From Azospirillum sp. TSH58 (GTDB taxonomy: Bacteria > Pseudomonadota > Alphaproteobacteria > Azospirillales > Azospirillaceae): a stretch of 64,000 nt of DNA. The position numbers and the translations under genes were made by a program. This document shows, in pieces, positions 50,638 to 58,690 of this stretch; positions within the stretch are counted from its first letter, which is position 1; the number at the start of each line of letters is the position of its first letter. Location of the stretch: positions 124,001 to 188,000 of the forward strand of contig NZ_CP022369.1 of the NCBI RefSeq assembly GCF_003119115.1, given 5' to 3'. The notes below the pieces were generated by a model. That model had not been told where the DNA came from. It was given only the letters and a program-made list of their open reading frames with translations, and searched no databases.

Positions 50638-51576
50638 ATGCGGAAACGGATTTCCATCAAGGCTTTGCAAGCCTTTGAGGCGGCGGCGCGGCTCGGTTCC
50701 TTCGCAACGGCGGCGGAGGATCTCGGCCTGACGCCCTCGGCGATCAGCCATCAGGTGAAGATTCTTGAGGAGCAGCTCGGCCTTCGGCTGTTCCACCGGG
50801 TGCACCGCTCGGTCGCGCTGACCGACGACGGACGCGCCTACGCCGCGGAAATCATCGCCGCCTTCGCCCGGATCGACACGGCGACCCGCAACGTCACCAC
50901 GACGGGCAGCGGCACCACGACCCTGACCGTGCGCTCGATGCCCAGCTTCGCCGCGCAATGGCTGATGCCGCGTCTGGGGCGGGTGAAGGAGATCCATCCC
51001 GCCATCGACATCCGCCTGCGGGCGTCGGTGTCCCCCATCGACCTGACGACGGGGGCGGTCGATGTCGACATCCGCTACAACCCCGGCCCGCCGCCCGCCG
51101 GCTGCGTGCTGGAGCTGTTTCCGGACGACGTCATCGTGCCGATGTGCTCCCCGGCGCTGGCGAACGGGCTGAACCCGATCCGCAAGCCCTCGGACATCAG
51201 CCGCCACATCCTGATCCATTCCGAAATCAACATCGTCGGCTGGCGCGACTGGGCGGCCCGGCATCGCGGCGTCGAGCTGGACATGGAGCGCGGCCTGCGC
51301 TTCGACCGCTCCTTCATGGCGATCAACGCCGCGGCGAACGGCATGGGCGTGTGCCTGGACAGCCTGCTGCTCGCCCGGCAGGAACTGCTGTCGGGGCGGC
51401 TCATCATCCCCTTCCCCACCCGCGGCCTGCGGGCGCAGGGGCATGGCTTCGTAACTTTGAAATCGACCGCCAACCTTCCGAAGATCCGGCTGTTCCGCGA
51501 ATGGCTGTTCAGCGAGCTGGAAGCGGGACGGCAGTGGGAGGAGGAGTTTCTGTCGTCACTGAACAAAAGCGTTTAG
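50638..51576 (+). CDS. LysR-family transcriptional regulator (GcvA-like)
   Basis: This 312-aa regulator has an N-terminal winged HTH (ALQAFEAAARLGSFATAAEDLGLTPSAISHQVKILEEQLG, about 8-50) and a type-2 periplasmic-binding-fold effector domain with RSMPSFAAQWLMPRL, typical of GcvA/AmpR-like LysR proteins. It is transcribed away from the SDR/transketolase/TRAP operon and should control it with a pathway metabolite as inducer. ATG 50638 has a weak ribosome site (GAATATGG), fitting low expression. Confidence 0.92.
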   Translation: MRKRISIKALQAFEAAARLGSFATAAEDLGLTPSAISHQVKILEEQLGLRLFHRVHRSVALTDDGRAYAAEIIAAFARIDTATRNVTTTGSGTTTLTVRSMPSFAAQWLMPRLGRVKEIHPAIDIRLRASVSPIDLTTGAVDVDIRYNPGPPPAGCVLELFPDDVIVPMCSPALANGLNPIRKPSDISRHILIHSEINIVGWRDWAARHRGVELDMERGLRFDRSFMAINAAANGMGVCLDSLLLARQELLSGRLIIPFPTRGLRAQGHGFVTLKSTANLPKIRLFREWLFSELEAGRQWEEEFLSSLNKSV

Positions 51577-51823
51577 GGCCCCCCCAATTCCGGTCTGGAA
51601 CACGCTGGGAGACGAATGTCTTTCGTGCGCCTGCTTGCTCTGGCGCAACGATCCCCGGCGGCCCGACCGGCACCGTCGTCTTCGACACCGCTCATGACCA
51701 TGCGGCCCCGGTTGGAGACACCATCATGCCCAGCGCAGCCAAGCGTATCGCTCCGCATCATCATCACGCCGCCGACGGCATCCCCGCCGCCGGCAGGACG
51801 GCAAGGCCTTGAGGGCGCTTCCG

Positions 51824-52813
51824 ATGATCCTGCCGAACCGCCGCGTCGCGCTGGCGGGGCTCGCCGCCCTTCTGGCCGCCCCCGCCCTGCGCCGTCCGGC
51901 CGCCGCGGCCGCACCGTTGCCCCAACTCACGCTGTGGGGGCCGCCGGCCGGCCCGTCGATCACGCTGGTCCACGCCATCGCCTCGGGGCTGCTGAAGCCG
52001 GTCGCCGAAACGGTGGTGTTCAAGGCGTGGCGCACCCCGGACGAGCTGCGCGCCGGCCTGACCTCCGGCACCATGCAGACCTTCGTGCTGCCGACCCAGT
52101 CCGCCGCCAACCTGTTCAACAAGGGGCTCGGCGTCCGGCTGGTCAACGTGATGACCAACGGGCTGCTGCATCTGCTGTCCGCCGACCCGGGGCTGACCTC
52201 GGTGGCCGCGCTGAAGGGCCGGAGCGTCGCGATTCCCTTCCGCAACGACACGCCGGAATACGTGTTCCGGCGCCTGCTGGCGGCGGAGCGGCTGACGGCC
52301 GACGGCGATGTCGCCCTTCAGTTCACCGGCACGCCGATGGAGGCGATCCAGCTTCTCGTCACCGGACGGGCCGACGCCGCCCTGCTGCCCGAGCCGATGG
52401 CCTCCGCCGCCATCCTGCGCGCCGGGATGGCCGGCAGGACGGTGACGCGGGTCCTCGACATCCAGAAGGCCTGGGGCGCCGCCACCGGGTTGGCGACCGT
52501 GCTGCCGCAGGCAGGGCTCGGCGTCTCCAGCGCCTTCCTGGCGGAGCACCCCGCCACCGTCGAGGCGCTGCACGACGCGCTGGCCAAGGCGACCGCCTCG
52601 GTCAACGCCGATCCGCCGCGGGCGGCCAACGACGCCGCGGCGCCGCTCGGCCTGCCCGGGCCGGTCATCGAGCAGGCGATCCCCCACTCCAATCTGGTCG
52701 CCCAGCGCGCCAGCGCCGTCCGCGAACCGATGGAAGCCGTCTTCCGCGCCCTGGCGGAGTTCGATCCCAAGATCATCGGCGGCGCGCTGCCGGCGGCGGA
52801 CTTCTATCTGTGA
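51824..52813 (+). CDS. NitT/TauT-type ABC transporter substrate-binding protein
   Basis: This 329-aa protein has an N-terminal signal (NRRVALAGLAALLAAPALRRPAAAA, with adjacent arginines) and a SsuA/ThiY-like binding domain: LTLWGPPAGPSITLVHAIASGLL, LKGRSVAIPFRNDTPEYVFRRLL and GRADAALLPEPMASAAIL. ATG 51824 follows GAGGG; TTG 51809 is possible. It overlaps the permease region. Its ATPase is encoded 3.3 kb downstream, after the TonB receptor, so ligand arrival through that receptor is likely. Confidence 0.87.
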   Translation: MILPNRRVALAGLAALLAAPALRRPAAAAAPLPQLTLWGPPAGPSITLVHAIASGLLKPVAETVVFKAWRTPDELRAGLTSGTMQTFVLPTQSAANLFNKGLGVRLVNVMTNGLLHLLSADPGLTSVAALKGRSVAIPFRNDTPEYVFRRLLAAERLTADGDVALQFTGTPMEAIQLLVTGRADAALLPEPMASAAILRAGMAGRTVTRVLDIQKAWGAATGLATVLPQAGLGVSSAFLAEHPATVEALHDALAKATASVNADPPRAANDAAAPLGLPGPVIEQAIPHSNLVAQRASAVREPMEAVFRALAEFDPKIIGGALPAADFYL

Positions 52814-52821
52814 GGTGCGGC

Positions 52822-53646
52822 ATGACGACGGCGCGCGCCGACGCGGTTCTCGACCGGCTGGGCCGGGTCGGGCAGTTTCTCTGGTCGGGCTGGGCCGGGC
52901 TGGCCGGGCTGGCCCTGTTCGCCGCGCTCTGGCAGGCCGGGCATGAGCGTTACGGCGACTTCATCCTGCCGGCCCCGCTGGCGACGCTGGCCGCCGGCCT
53001 GACCATCGCCGGCGATCCCGCCGCCTGGGAGCTGGCCGGGCAGACCACGCTGCGCGCCGTCGAGGGCTTCGCGCTGGCCGCCCTTGCCGGCGCGGCGGGC
53101 GGGCTGGCCGCCGGCTATTCGCCGGCGACGATGCGGCTGGCCCGCCCGATCCTGACCGTCCTGCTGGGGGTTCCGCCCATCGCCTGGATCGTGCTGGCGA
53201 TGATCTGGTTCGGCTCCACCGACGGAACCATCATCACGACGGTGCTGGTCGCCGCCACCCCGGTGGTCTTCGTCGGCGTGGCCGAGGGCGCGGTCACCCG
53301 CGACCGCGGGCTGGACGACATGGCCCGCGCCTTCGGCGCCGGCCCGCTCGCCCGCCTGACCACGCTCGGGCTGCGCCACGTCGCCGCCTTCCTGTTCCCG
53401 GCGCTGACCGTGGCGCTCGGCTCGGCCTTCAAGGTGGCGGTGATGGCCGAGCTTCTCGCCAACACCGGCGGCATCGGCGGCGCGCTGGCCGCCGCCCGCG
53501 CCAACCTCGACGTGGCCGAGGCGCTGGCCTGGGTGCTGATCGCGGTGACCGGGCTGATCGTCGTCGAATACACGCTGGTCCACCCCATCCGCTCCGAGTT
53601 CGAACGCTGGCGCAACGCCGCGCGCCCCTGGGGCGTCAAGCGCTGA
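52822..53646 (+). CDS. NitT/TauT-type ABC transporter permease
   Basis: This 274-aa permease has six helices and the family blocks FILPAPLATLAAGL, RAVEGFALAALAGAAGG, TVLLGVPPIAWIVLAMIWFGSTDGTIITTVLVAATPVVFVGVAEG, and an EAA-type loop (ARAFGAGPLARLTTLGLRHV). ATG 52822 follows GAGG at 6 nt; GTG 52810 overlapping the stop of the binding protein is the alternative. The partner ATPase is probably the one at 56135. Confidence 0.9.
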   Translation: MTTARADAVLDRLGRVGQFLWSGWAGLAGLALFAALWQAGHERYGDFILPAPLATLAAGLTIAGDPAAWELAGQTTLRAVEGFALAALAGAAGGLAAGYSPATMRLARPILTVLLGVPPIAWIVLAMIWFGSTDGTIITTVLVAATPVVFVGVAEGAVTRDRGLDDMARAFGAGPLARLTTLGLRHVAAFLFPALTVALGSAFKVAVMAELLANTGGIGGALAAARANLDVAEALAWVLIAVTGLIVVEYTLVHPIRSEFERWRNAARPWGVKR

Positions 53647-53758
53647 CTGTGGGTGCAGGCGCCGGCAGAAAAAATCGGGACGGAAAAATCGATCGTGCAC
53701 CCTGCTTTTCCGCCTCGAACTTGACCGCGGACAAACAACGCTCGGGAAAGGCCGCTAG

Positions 53759-53783
53759 AATGCGAACGACAATCATTCGCATT
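53759..53783. promoter_or_regulatory. Fur-like iron box upstream of the TonB receptor
   Basis: AATGCGAACGACAATCATTCGCATT contains inverted arms AATGCGAA and TTCGCATT around GACAATCA. It resembles the alphaproteobacterial Fur-type pattern TGCGAATGATNNTCATTCGCA and lies 38 bp before the receptor start. Fe- or metal-dependent repression is inferred. Confidence 0.65.
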
Positions 53784-53821
53784 TAAGTCCGAGACATCGG
53801 CTTTTTCGGGGAAACGAGCAC

Positions 53822-56107
53822 ATGACGACACGGGGACAGGCCGGCCAAGCGGCGTTCCGAACCGCGCGAGCGGACACCGCCAGCCGCGCGCCCATCCTTC
53901 TGGCCGGGCTGGCCCTGGCCTCCCTGGGCGCCGCGGCACCGCAGCCGGCCCACGCGCAGTCGGCGGCGCCGGGGGCCGCCGTCGTCCTCTCACCCGTCAT
54001 GGTCGAGGGACGGGCCGACAGCGCCGAAGCGACCGCCCGCCGCCGTCTGGAGGCGATCCCCGGCGGCACCGCCCTGGTGGCGGAGGAGGATCTGGCCGGC
54101 AAGGCGAACGTCACGGTGTCCGACGCGCTGTCCGGGGTGCCCGGCGTCGTGGTGCAGAACTTCTTCGGCGGCAACGACCAGCCGCGCATCCAGATCCGCG
54201 GCTCCGGGCTTCAGCAGAATCCGGTGGAACGCGGCATCCTGGCCCTGCAGAACGGCCTGCCGCTGAACCGGGCCGACGGCTCCTACATCGTCGGGCTGGC
54301 CAACCTGCGTCAGGCGGAATTCACCGAGATCTACCGCGGCTACACCGCCAACCGGCTGGGCGCCAGCATGCTGGGCGGGGCGATCAACGTCATCTCCCCC
54401 ACCGGTTCCTCCGCGCCGGGTTACCGGCTGGGCGTCGAGGGCGGCAGCTTCGGCCAGTTCAACACCAGCCTGCAGGCCGGCGGCAGCGCCGGAACGCTCG
54501 ACGGGCTGGTCCAAGTCCAGCGCAGCCAGCGCGACGGCTACCGCGATTACAACCGCTCCGAACGCACCGGCTTCGACGCCAACGCGGGCGCCGTGCTGTC
54601 CGACCATGTCACCACCCGCTTCTTCGCCGGCTACACCGACCTGTCCTTCGACGTGGCCGGCCCGCTGACCCGCCAGCTTCTGGAATCGAACCCCAAGGCG
54701 GTCTACGCCGGCCCCCGCGTGGTCGGCGGCGTCGCCACCAATCCAGGGCCGAACGTCATCCGCGACCGGCCCGAACGTGAGGCGAAGCAGTTCCGCGTCG
54801 GCAACCGGACGACGGCGACCTTCGGGTCGCACCTGCTGGACGTGGCCCTGGGCTACACCCACACGGACGACACGTTCCGCTTCCCGATCTCCTCGGGCAT
54901 CCGCAAGACGGAGGGCGGCGACGTCACCGCCGTCGCGCGCTACGCCTACAGCCCCGACGCGAGCCAGCCTCTGCCGCTGTTCGAGACGACCTTGCGCTAC
55001 GTCGTCGGATCGGCGGACCGCGAGGACTATCTGAACAACGCCGGCAGCCGGGGCGCCCTGTTCGGGCGCAGCACGATGGACGCCTCCACCCTGGCGCTGC
55101 ACAGCGGCCTGAACCTGCCGCTCGGCAACGCGGTCACCCTGTCCCCGGCGGTCACCCTCACCCACGCCACGCGCGAGAACGACGACACCTTCGGCGCGGC
55201 GCGGCGGCCGACCATCGCCTTCAACCCGGCCAACCCGCGGGTGGCGCTGCCCGCCGGCTCGATCCCCGCCGGGGACACCAGCTACGACCGCAGCTACGAC
55301 GGGGTCAGCCCCAGCCTCGGCCTGACCTGGACGCCGCAGGAGGACCACACCCTCTACGCCGCCGTCAGCCGCAGCTTCGAGCCGCCGACCCACGACGACC
55401 TGATCGCCACCGTCAACGGCACGCCGAACAGCAGCGCCGGTCGCCCGAACCCGGCCCAGCCCGGCCTCGTCTCGACCGCCTACCGCACGCCGGACCTGAA
55501 AGCGCAGACGGCGACGACCGTCGAAGCGGGCTGGCGCGGCCGTTTCGGTGCCGTCGCGGTCGATGCGGGGACCTATTACTCCTGGGTCAGGAACGAGTTG
55601 CTGAGCCTGCGCGATGCCACCGGGGCCTCGCTCGGCGCGGTGAACGCCGACCGGACGCGGCATTTCGGCGTCGATCTGGGGCTGTCGGCCTTCCTCACCG
55701 ACCGGCTGAGCGGGCGGATCGCCTACACCTTCCAGGATTTCCGCTTCCAGGACGATCCGGTGCGCGGCGACAACCGGCTGGCCGGCGCGCCGCGCCACGT
55801 CATCAACGCCTCGGCGCGCTACGACATCACGACGGCGCTGTCGGTGGGGGCGGAGGTGGACTGGTATCCCGGCCGGACGCCGGTGGACAACATGAACAGC
55901 GTCTACACCGACGGCTACGCCACCGTCGATCTGCGCAGCACCTACGCCATCAACGAGCATGTCAGCGTCTATGGCGAGGCGCGCAACATCTTCGACGCGA
56001 CCTACGCCTCCTCGACCCTGATCGTCGATCAGGCGTCGCCCACCCAGGCGGTCTATCTGCCGGGCGACGGGCGGGCCTTCTACGCCGGCCTGAAGGTCAG
56101 CTTCTGA
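53822..56107 (+). CDS. TonB-dependent outer-membrane receptor
   Basis: This 761-aa outer-membrane protein has a signal peptide (ILLAGLALASLGAAAPQPAHAQ), a TonB-box-like LSPVMVEG, a plug domain (SDALSGVPGVVVQNFFGGNDQPRIQIRGSG and LGGAINVISPTG) and a 22-strand barrel ending in YAGLKVSF, with C-terminal Phe. Plug motif details match siderophore/metal-type receptors. A Fur-like box precedes it, so it is probably induced in metal shortage. ABC genes flank it on both sides. The ligand could be a metal chelate, haem-like or small organic molecule. Confidence 0.93.
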   Translation: MTTRGQAGQAAFRTARADTASRAPILLAGLALASLGAAAPQPAHAQSAAPGAAVVLSPVMVEGRADSAEATARRRLEAIPGGTALVAEEDLAGKANVTVSDALSGVPGVVVQNFFGGNDQPRIQIRGSGLQQNPVERGILALQNGLPLNRADGSYIVGLANLRQAEFTEIYRGYTANRLGASMLGGAINVISPTGSSAPGYRLGVEGGSFGQFNTSLQAGGSAGTLDGLVQVQRSQRDGYRDYNRSERTGFDANAGAVLSDHVTTRFFAGYTDLSFDVAGPLTRQLLESNPKAVYAGPRVVGGVATNPGPNVIRDRPEREAKQFRVGNRTTATFGSHLLDVALGYTHTDDTFRFPISSGIRKTEGGDVTAVARYAYSPDASQPLPLFETTLRYVVGSADREDYLNNAGSRGALFGRSTMDASTLALHSGLNLPLGNAVTLSPAVTLTHATRENDDTFGAARRPTIAFNPANPRVALPAGSIPAGDTSYDRSYDGVSPSLGLTWTPQEDHTLYAAVSRSFEPPTHDDLIATVNGTPNSSAGRPNPAQPGLVSTAYRTPDLKAQTATTVEAGWRGRFGAVAVDAGTYYSWVRNELLSLRDATGASLGAVNADRTRHFGVDLGLSAFLTDRLSGRIAYTFQDFRFQDDPVRGDNRLAGAPRHVINASARYDITTALSVGAEVDWYPGRTPVDNMNSVYTDGYATVDLRSTYAINEHVSVYGEARNIFDATYASSTLIVDQASPTQAVYLPGDGRAFYAGLKVSF

Positions 56108-56134
56108 CATCCGACCTGTGAAAGGCACCCCGCC

Positions 56135-56908
56135 ATGACCCGGGAAACGACGGGCACCGCCCCCTCCCTGACGCTGACCGGCATCGGCCACGCCTATCTC
56201 GGCCGCACGGTGCTCGACGCCGTGGACCTGTCGCTGGCGGCGGGCGAGGTGGCGGCGCTCGTCGGCCCCTCGGGCTGCGGCAAGAGCACGCTGGCGCACA
56301 TCGCCGCCGGGGTGGTCGAGCCGTCGCGGGGCCGCGTCGCGCGGCGCTACCGCCGCCACGGCATGGTGTTCCAGGACCCGCGCCTGCTGCCCTGGGCGAC
56401 GGCGCGGGCCAACATCGCCTACCCGCTGCGCCTGCTCGGCCTGCCCCGCCGCGAACGGCGGGAGCGGGCGGAGGAGGCAGCAAAGCGGGTGGCGCTCGAC
56501 CGCGCCGACCTCGACAAGTATCCCATCGAGCTGTCGGGGGGCATGCGCCAGCGCGCGGCCATCGCGCGGGCGCTGGCGACCGACCCCGACTTCGTCTATT
56601 TCGACGAGCCCTTCACCGCGCTCGACGTCGCCCTGAAGCGCCGCATGCAGGATCTGGTGATCGAGGCGGCGCGCGGGGCGCGGTTCGGCGCCCTGTTCAT
56701 CACCCACGATCTGATGGAGGCGGTGCGCATCGCCCACCGGGTCGTGGTCATGGACGCCCAGGGGCGCGGCATCGCCGGGACGCGCGCCGTTCCCGGCGAA
56801 CCGGGCGGACGCGACGACGGCACCGTCTACCGGCTGGTCGCCGGATTCCTGTCCGACGACCCGCTGTTCCGCCACATCCACGACATCGACGAAAGGCGGA
56901 CCCCATGA
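56135..56908 (+). CDS. NitT/TauT-type ABC transporter ATP-binding protein
   Basis: This 257-aa ATPase has Walker A GPSGCGKST (44-52), Q-loop VFQDPRLLPWATARANI, signature LSGGMRQRAAIARALATDPD, Walker B FVYFDEPFTALD and ITHDLMEAVRIA. No permease is encoded next to it; the matching permease and binding protein lie upstream of the receptor (51824-53646). The ATG at 56135 follows AAAGG. The next gene overlaps its stop as ATGA. Confidence 0.9.
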   Translation: MTRETTGTAPSLTLTGIGHAYLGRTVLDAVDLSLAAGEVAALVGPSGCGKSTLAHIAAGVVEPSRGRVARRYRRHGMVFQDPRLLPWATARANIAYPLRLLGLPRRERRERAEEAAKRVALDRADLDKYPIELSGGMRQRAAIARALATDPDFVYFDEPFTALDVALKRRMQDLVIEAARGARFGALFITHDLMEAVRIAHRVVVMDAQGRGIAGTRAVPGEPGGRDDGTVYRLVAGFLSDDPLFRHIHDIDERRTP

Positions 56909-58119
56909 CGGACATGATCCGAACCGCCCGCGCGCCAGCCCTCTTGCGAATCCTCGGCGACGAGGGGCTGCGGCTGTTCTTCCCGCTGTCGGCGCTGCAC
57001 GCCGCGCTGTGGCCGGTGCTGTGGGCGGTGGTCAACGGCTTCGCCCTGCCCGTCGACGGCGCGATCCCGGCAGGGCTGTGGCACGCGCACGAGATGCTGT
57101 TCGGCTCCTTCGGCGCGGCGGTGATCGGCTTCATCACCACGGCCATCCCGGAATGGACCGACAGCCGGCGGCTTCAGGGGCGTGCCCTCTTCGCGCTGGC
57201 CGCCCTCTGGGGAACCGGGCGGGTCGCCGGGCTGACCGGCGGCGACGGCGCGGCCGTTGTCGCCGCGGTGGCCGACACGGCGTGGCTCGTCGCCCTGCCC
57301 GTCTATGCCGCGGCGGTGTCCTGGCGCAAGCGCACGAGCCGGCTGGCCAGCGTCCTCCTCTGGCTGTGCGCGCTGGCGGTGTCGGGCGGCGCGGTGCATG
57401 CCGCCTTTGTCATCGGTGACGTGGCGCTGGCGCAGGCCGGGCTGCACGCCGCCGGTCTGGTGCTGCTCGGGCTGCTCGGCCTCGTTCTGGCGCGCATTTC
57501 GGTGCCCGTCACGAATCTCGTCCTCGACCCCAGCCAGGGCAGTTCGCCCTACCGGCCCCATCCGGGGCGCCTCAATCTGGCGCCCGGTCTGGTCGCCATC
57601 GCCCTTGCCGGGGAGATCGCCGGGCTGTCGCCCGCGGTGAGCGCCTATCTCTTCATCGCCGCCGGGGCCGCCTTCCTCGACCGGGTCGCCGAGTCCTTCA
57701 TCGGCCGCGCCGTCTTCCGCACGGAAATCCTGGCGCTGGCCGGGGCGAGCCTGATGGCGGGCGCCGGGCTGCTGCTGGTCGGCGCCTCCCGGCTGGGGGC
57801 GGGGTTTGCCGAAACGCCGGCGCTGCATCTGGCGCTGATGGGCGGGCTGGGCCTCGGCGTGCTCGCGGTCTTCGCCATCGCCGGGCTGTTCCACACCGGC
57901 CGGACCTTTCCCCTTCCGGCGGCGGCGCGGCTGGCCGTTCCGCTGCTGGTCGCGGCCGTGGCCCTGCGGGTTCTGCCGGAACTGGGTGTCCTGCCCATCC
58001 CGCCCGGACCGCCCCACGCGCTGGCCGCGCTGCTCTGGGCGGCGGCCTTCCTGCTCTGGCTCAAGGTCTATTGGCCGTTCCTGTCGACGCGGCGCGTGGA
58101 AGAGGCCGCGGTGTGCTGA
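56905..58119 (+). CDS. NnrS-family haem/copper membrane protein
   Basis: This 404-aa protein has about eleven to twelve helices. The marker WHAHEMLFGSFGAAVIGFITTAIPEWT (residues 59-85, His60 and His62) is the NnrS signature; NnrS binds haem and copper and protects against nitric oxide stress in denitrifiers. It overlaps the ATPase gene, so it is co-translated with the ABC/TonB locus. Possible roles: use or sensing of a metal brought in by the transporter, or NO resistance coordinated with metal uptake. Confidence 0.85.
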   Translation: MTDMIRTARAPALLRILGDEGLRLFFPLSALHAALWPVLWAVVNGFALPVDGAIPAGLWHAHEMLFGSFGAAVIGFITTAIPEWTDSRRLQGRALFALAALWGTGRVAGLTGGDGAAVVAAVADTAWLVALPVYAAAVSWRKRTSRLASVLLWLCALAVSGGAVHAAFVIGDVALAQAGLHAAGLVLLGLLGLVLARISVPVTNLVLDPSQGSSPYRPHPGRLNLAPGLVAIALAGEIAGLSPAVSAYLFIAAGAAFLDRVAESFIGRAVFRTEILALAGASLMAGAGLLLVGASRLGAGFAETPALHLALMGGLGLGVLAVFAIAGLFHTGRTFPLPAAARLAVPLLVAAVALRVLPELGVLPIPPGPPHALAALLWAAAFLLWLKVYWPFLSTRRVEEAAVC

Positions 58120-58254
58120 CCCCGGACGGCGGCAGCGTGTTTCGGGGAGGTGCCTGCCAACTCACAGCCCAATTCTCAGCAGATTATGCAGCTCTTGGCG
58201 TAACTGGAAACGAGCCGGCTTCAGGGTGTTTGCGATGGCGGGATCAGGCTGGTT

Positions 58255-58674
58255 TCAGGTCAGCCATTGCGTCATTCCGACGTTGCTGGACACCACCGCG
58301 TCGATGCTGTCGCGCAGCTTGGCGAGGCTGATCGGTTTCACCAGATAGCCGTTGACGTTGTGCTCCTTGGCGAAGCGCACGGTGCTGAGGTCGGCGTCGC
58401 CGGTGAGGAAGATCACCGGGGTCTTGTCCACCTCCTTCACCTTGATCCCCCGCACGCCCTGCAGGAACTGCTTGCCGTTCATCGGCGCCATGTGGATGTC
58501 GCAGAAGACGATGTCCGGGCGTGTCCGCACCACCTCCATCAGCCCATCCTTGCCGTTGGAGGATTCCAGGATCGAGCGGACACCGATTTCCTTCAGCACC
58601 TTGCGGATCAGGCCGCGGGTGAAGTTGTCGTCCTCGACGATCAGGATGCTCAGCTTCGAATAATCTACCGCCAT
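58255..58674 (-). CDS. CheY-like single-domain response regulator
   Basis: This 139-aa receiver has the acidic pair Asp15/Asp16 (VEDDNFTR), phosphoacceptor Asp59 (VFCDIHM), Thr91 (FLTGDAD) and Lys113 (YLVKPIS). It has no output domain. It is encoded 16 nt after the stop of the hybrid kinase gene, so it probably takes phosphate from its HPt domain and acts by protein interaction. The region between it and the NnrS gene (135 bp) shows nothing else. Confidence 0.93.
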   Translation of the reverse strand: MAVDYSKLSILIVEDDNFTRGLIRKVLKEIGVRSILESSNGKDGLMEVVRTRPDIVFCDIHMAPMNGKQFLQGVRGIKVKEVDKTPVIFLTGDADLSTVRFAKEHNVNGYLVKPISLAKLRDSIDAVVSSNVGMTQWLT

Positions 58675-58690
58675 GGTGGGCTGCCCTTGT

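Noticed and set aside
51616..52821. Long N-terminal extension of the NitT/TauT permease frame
   Set aside because: It overlaps the binding-protein gene in another frame and has no ribosome site or membrane character before 52822.
53990..56881. 963-aa minus-strand frame opposite the TonB receptor and ATPase
   Set aside because: Both plus-strand genes have full family motifs; the antisense product has none.
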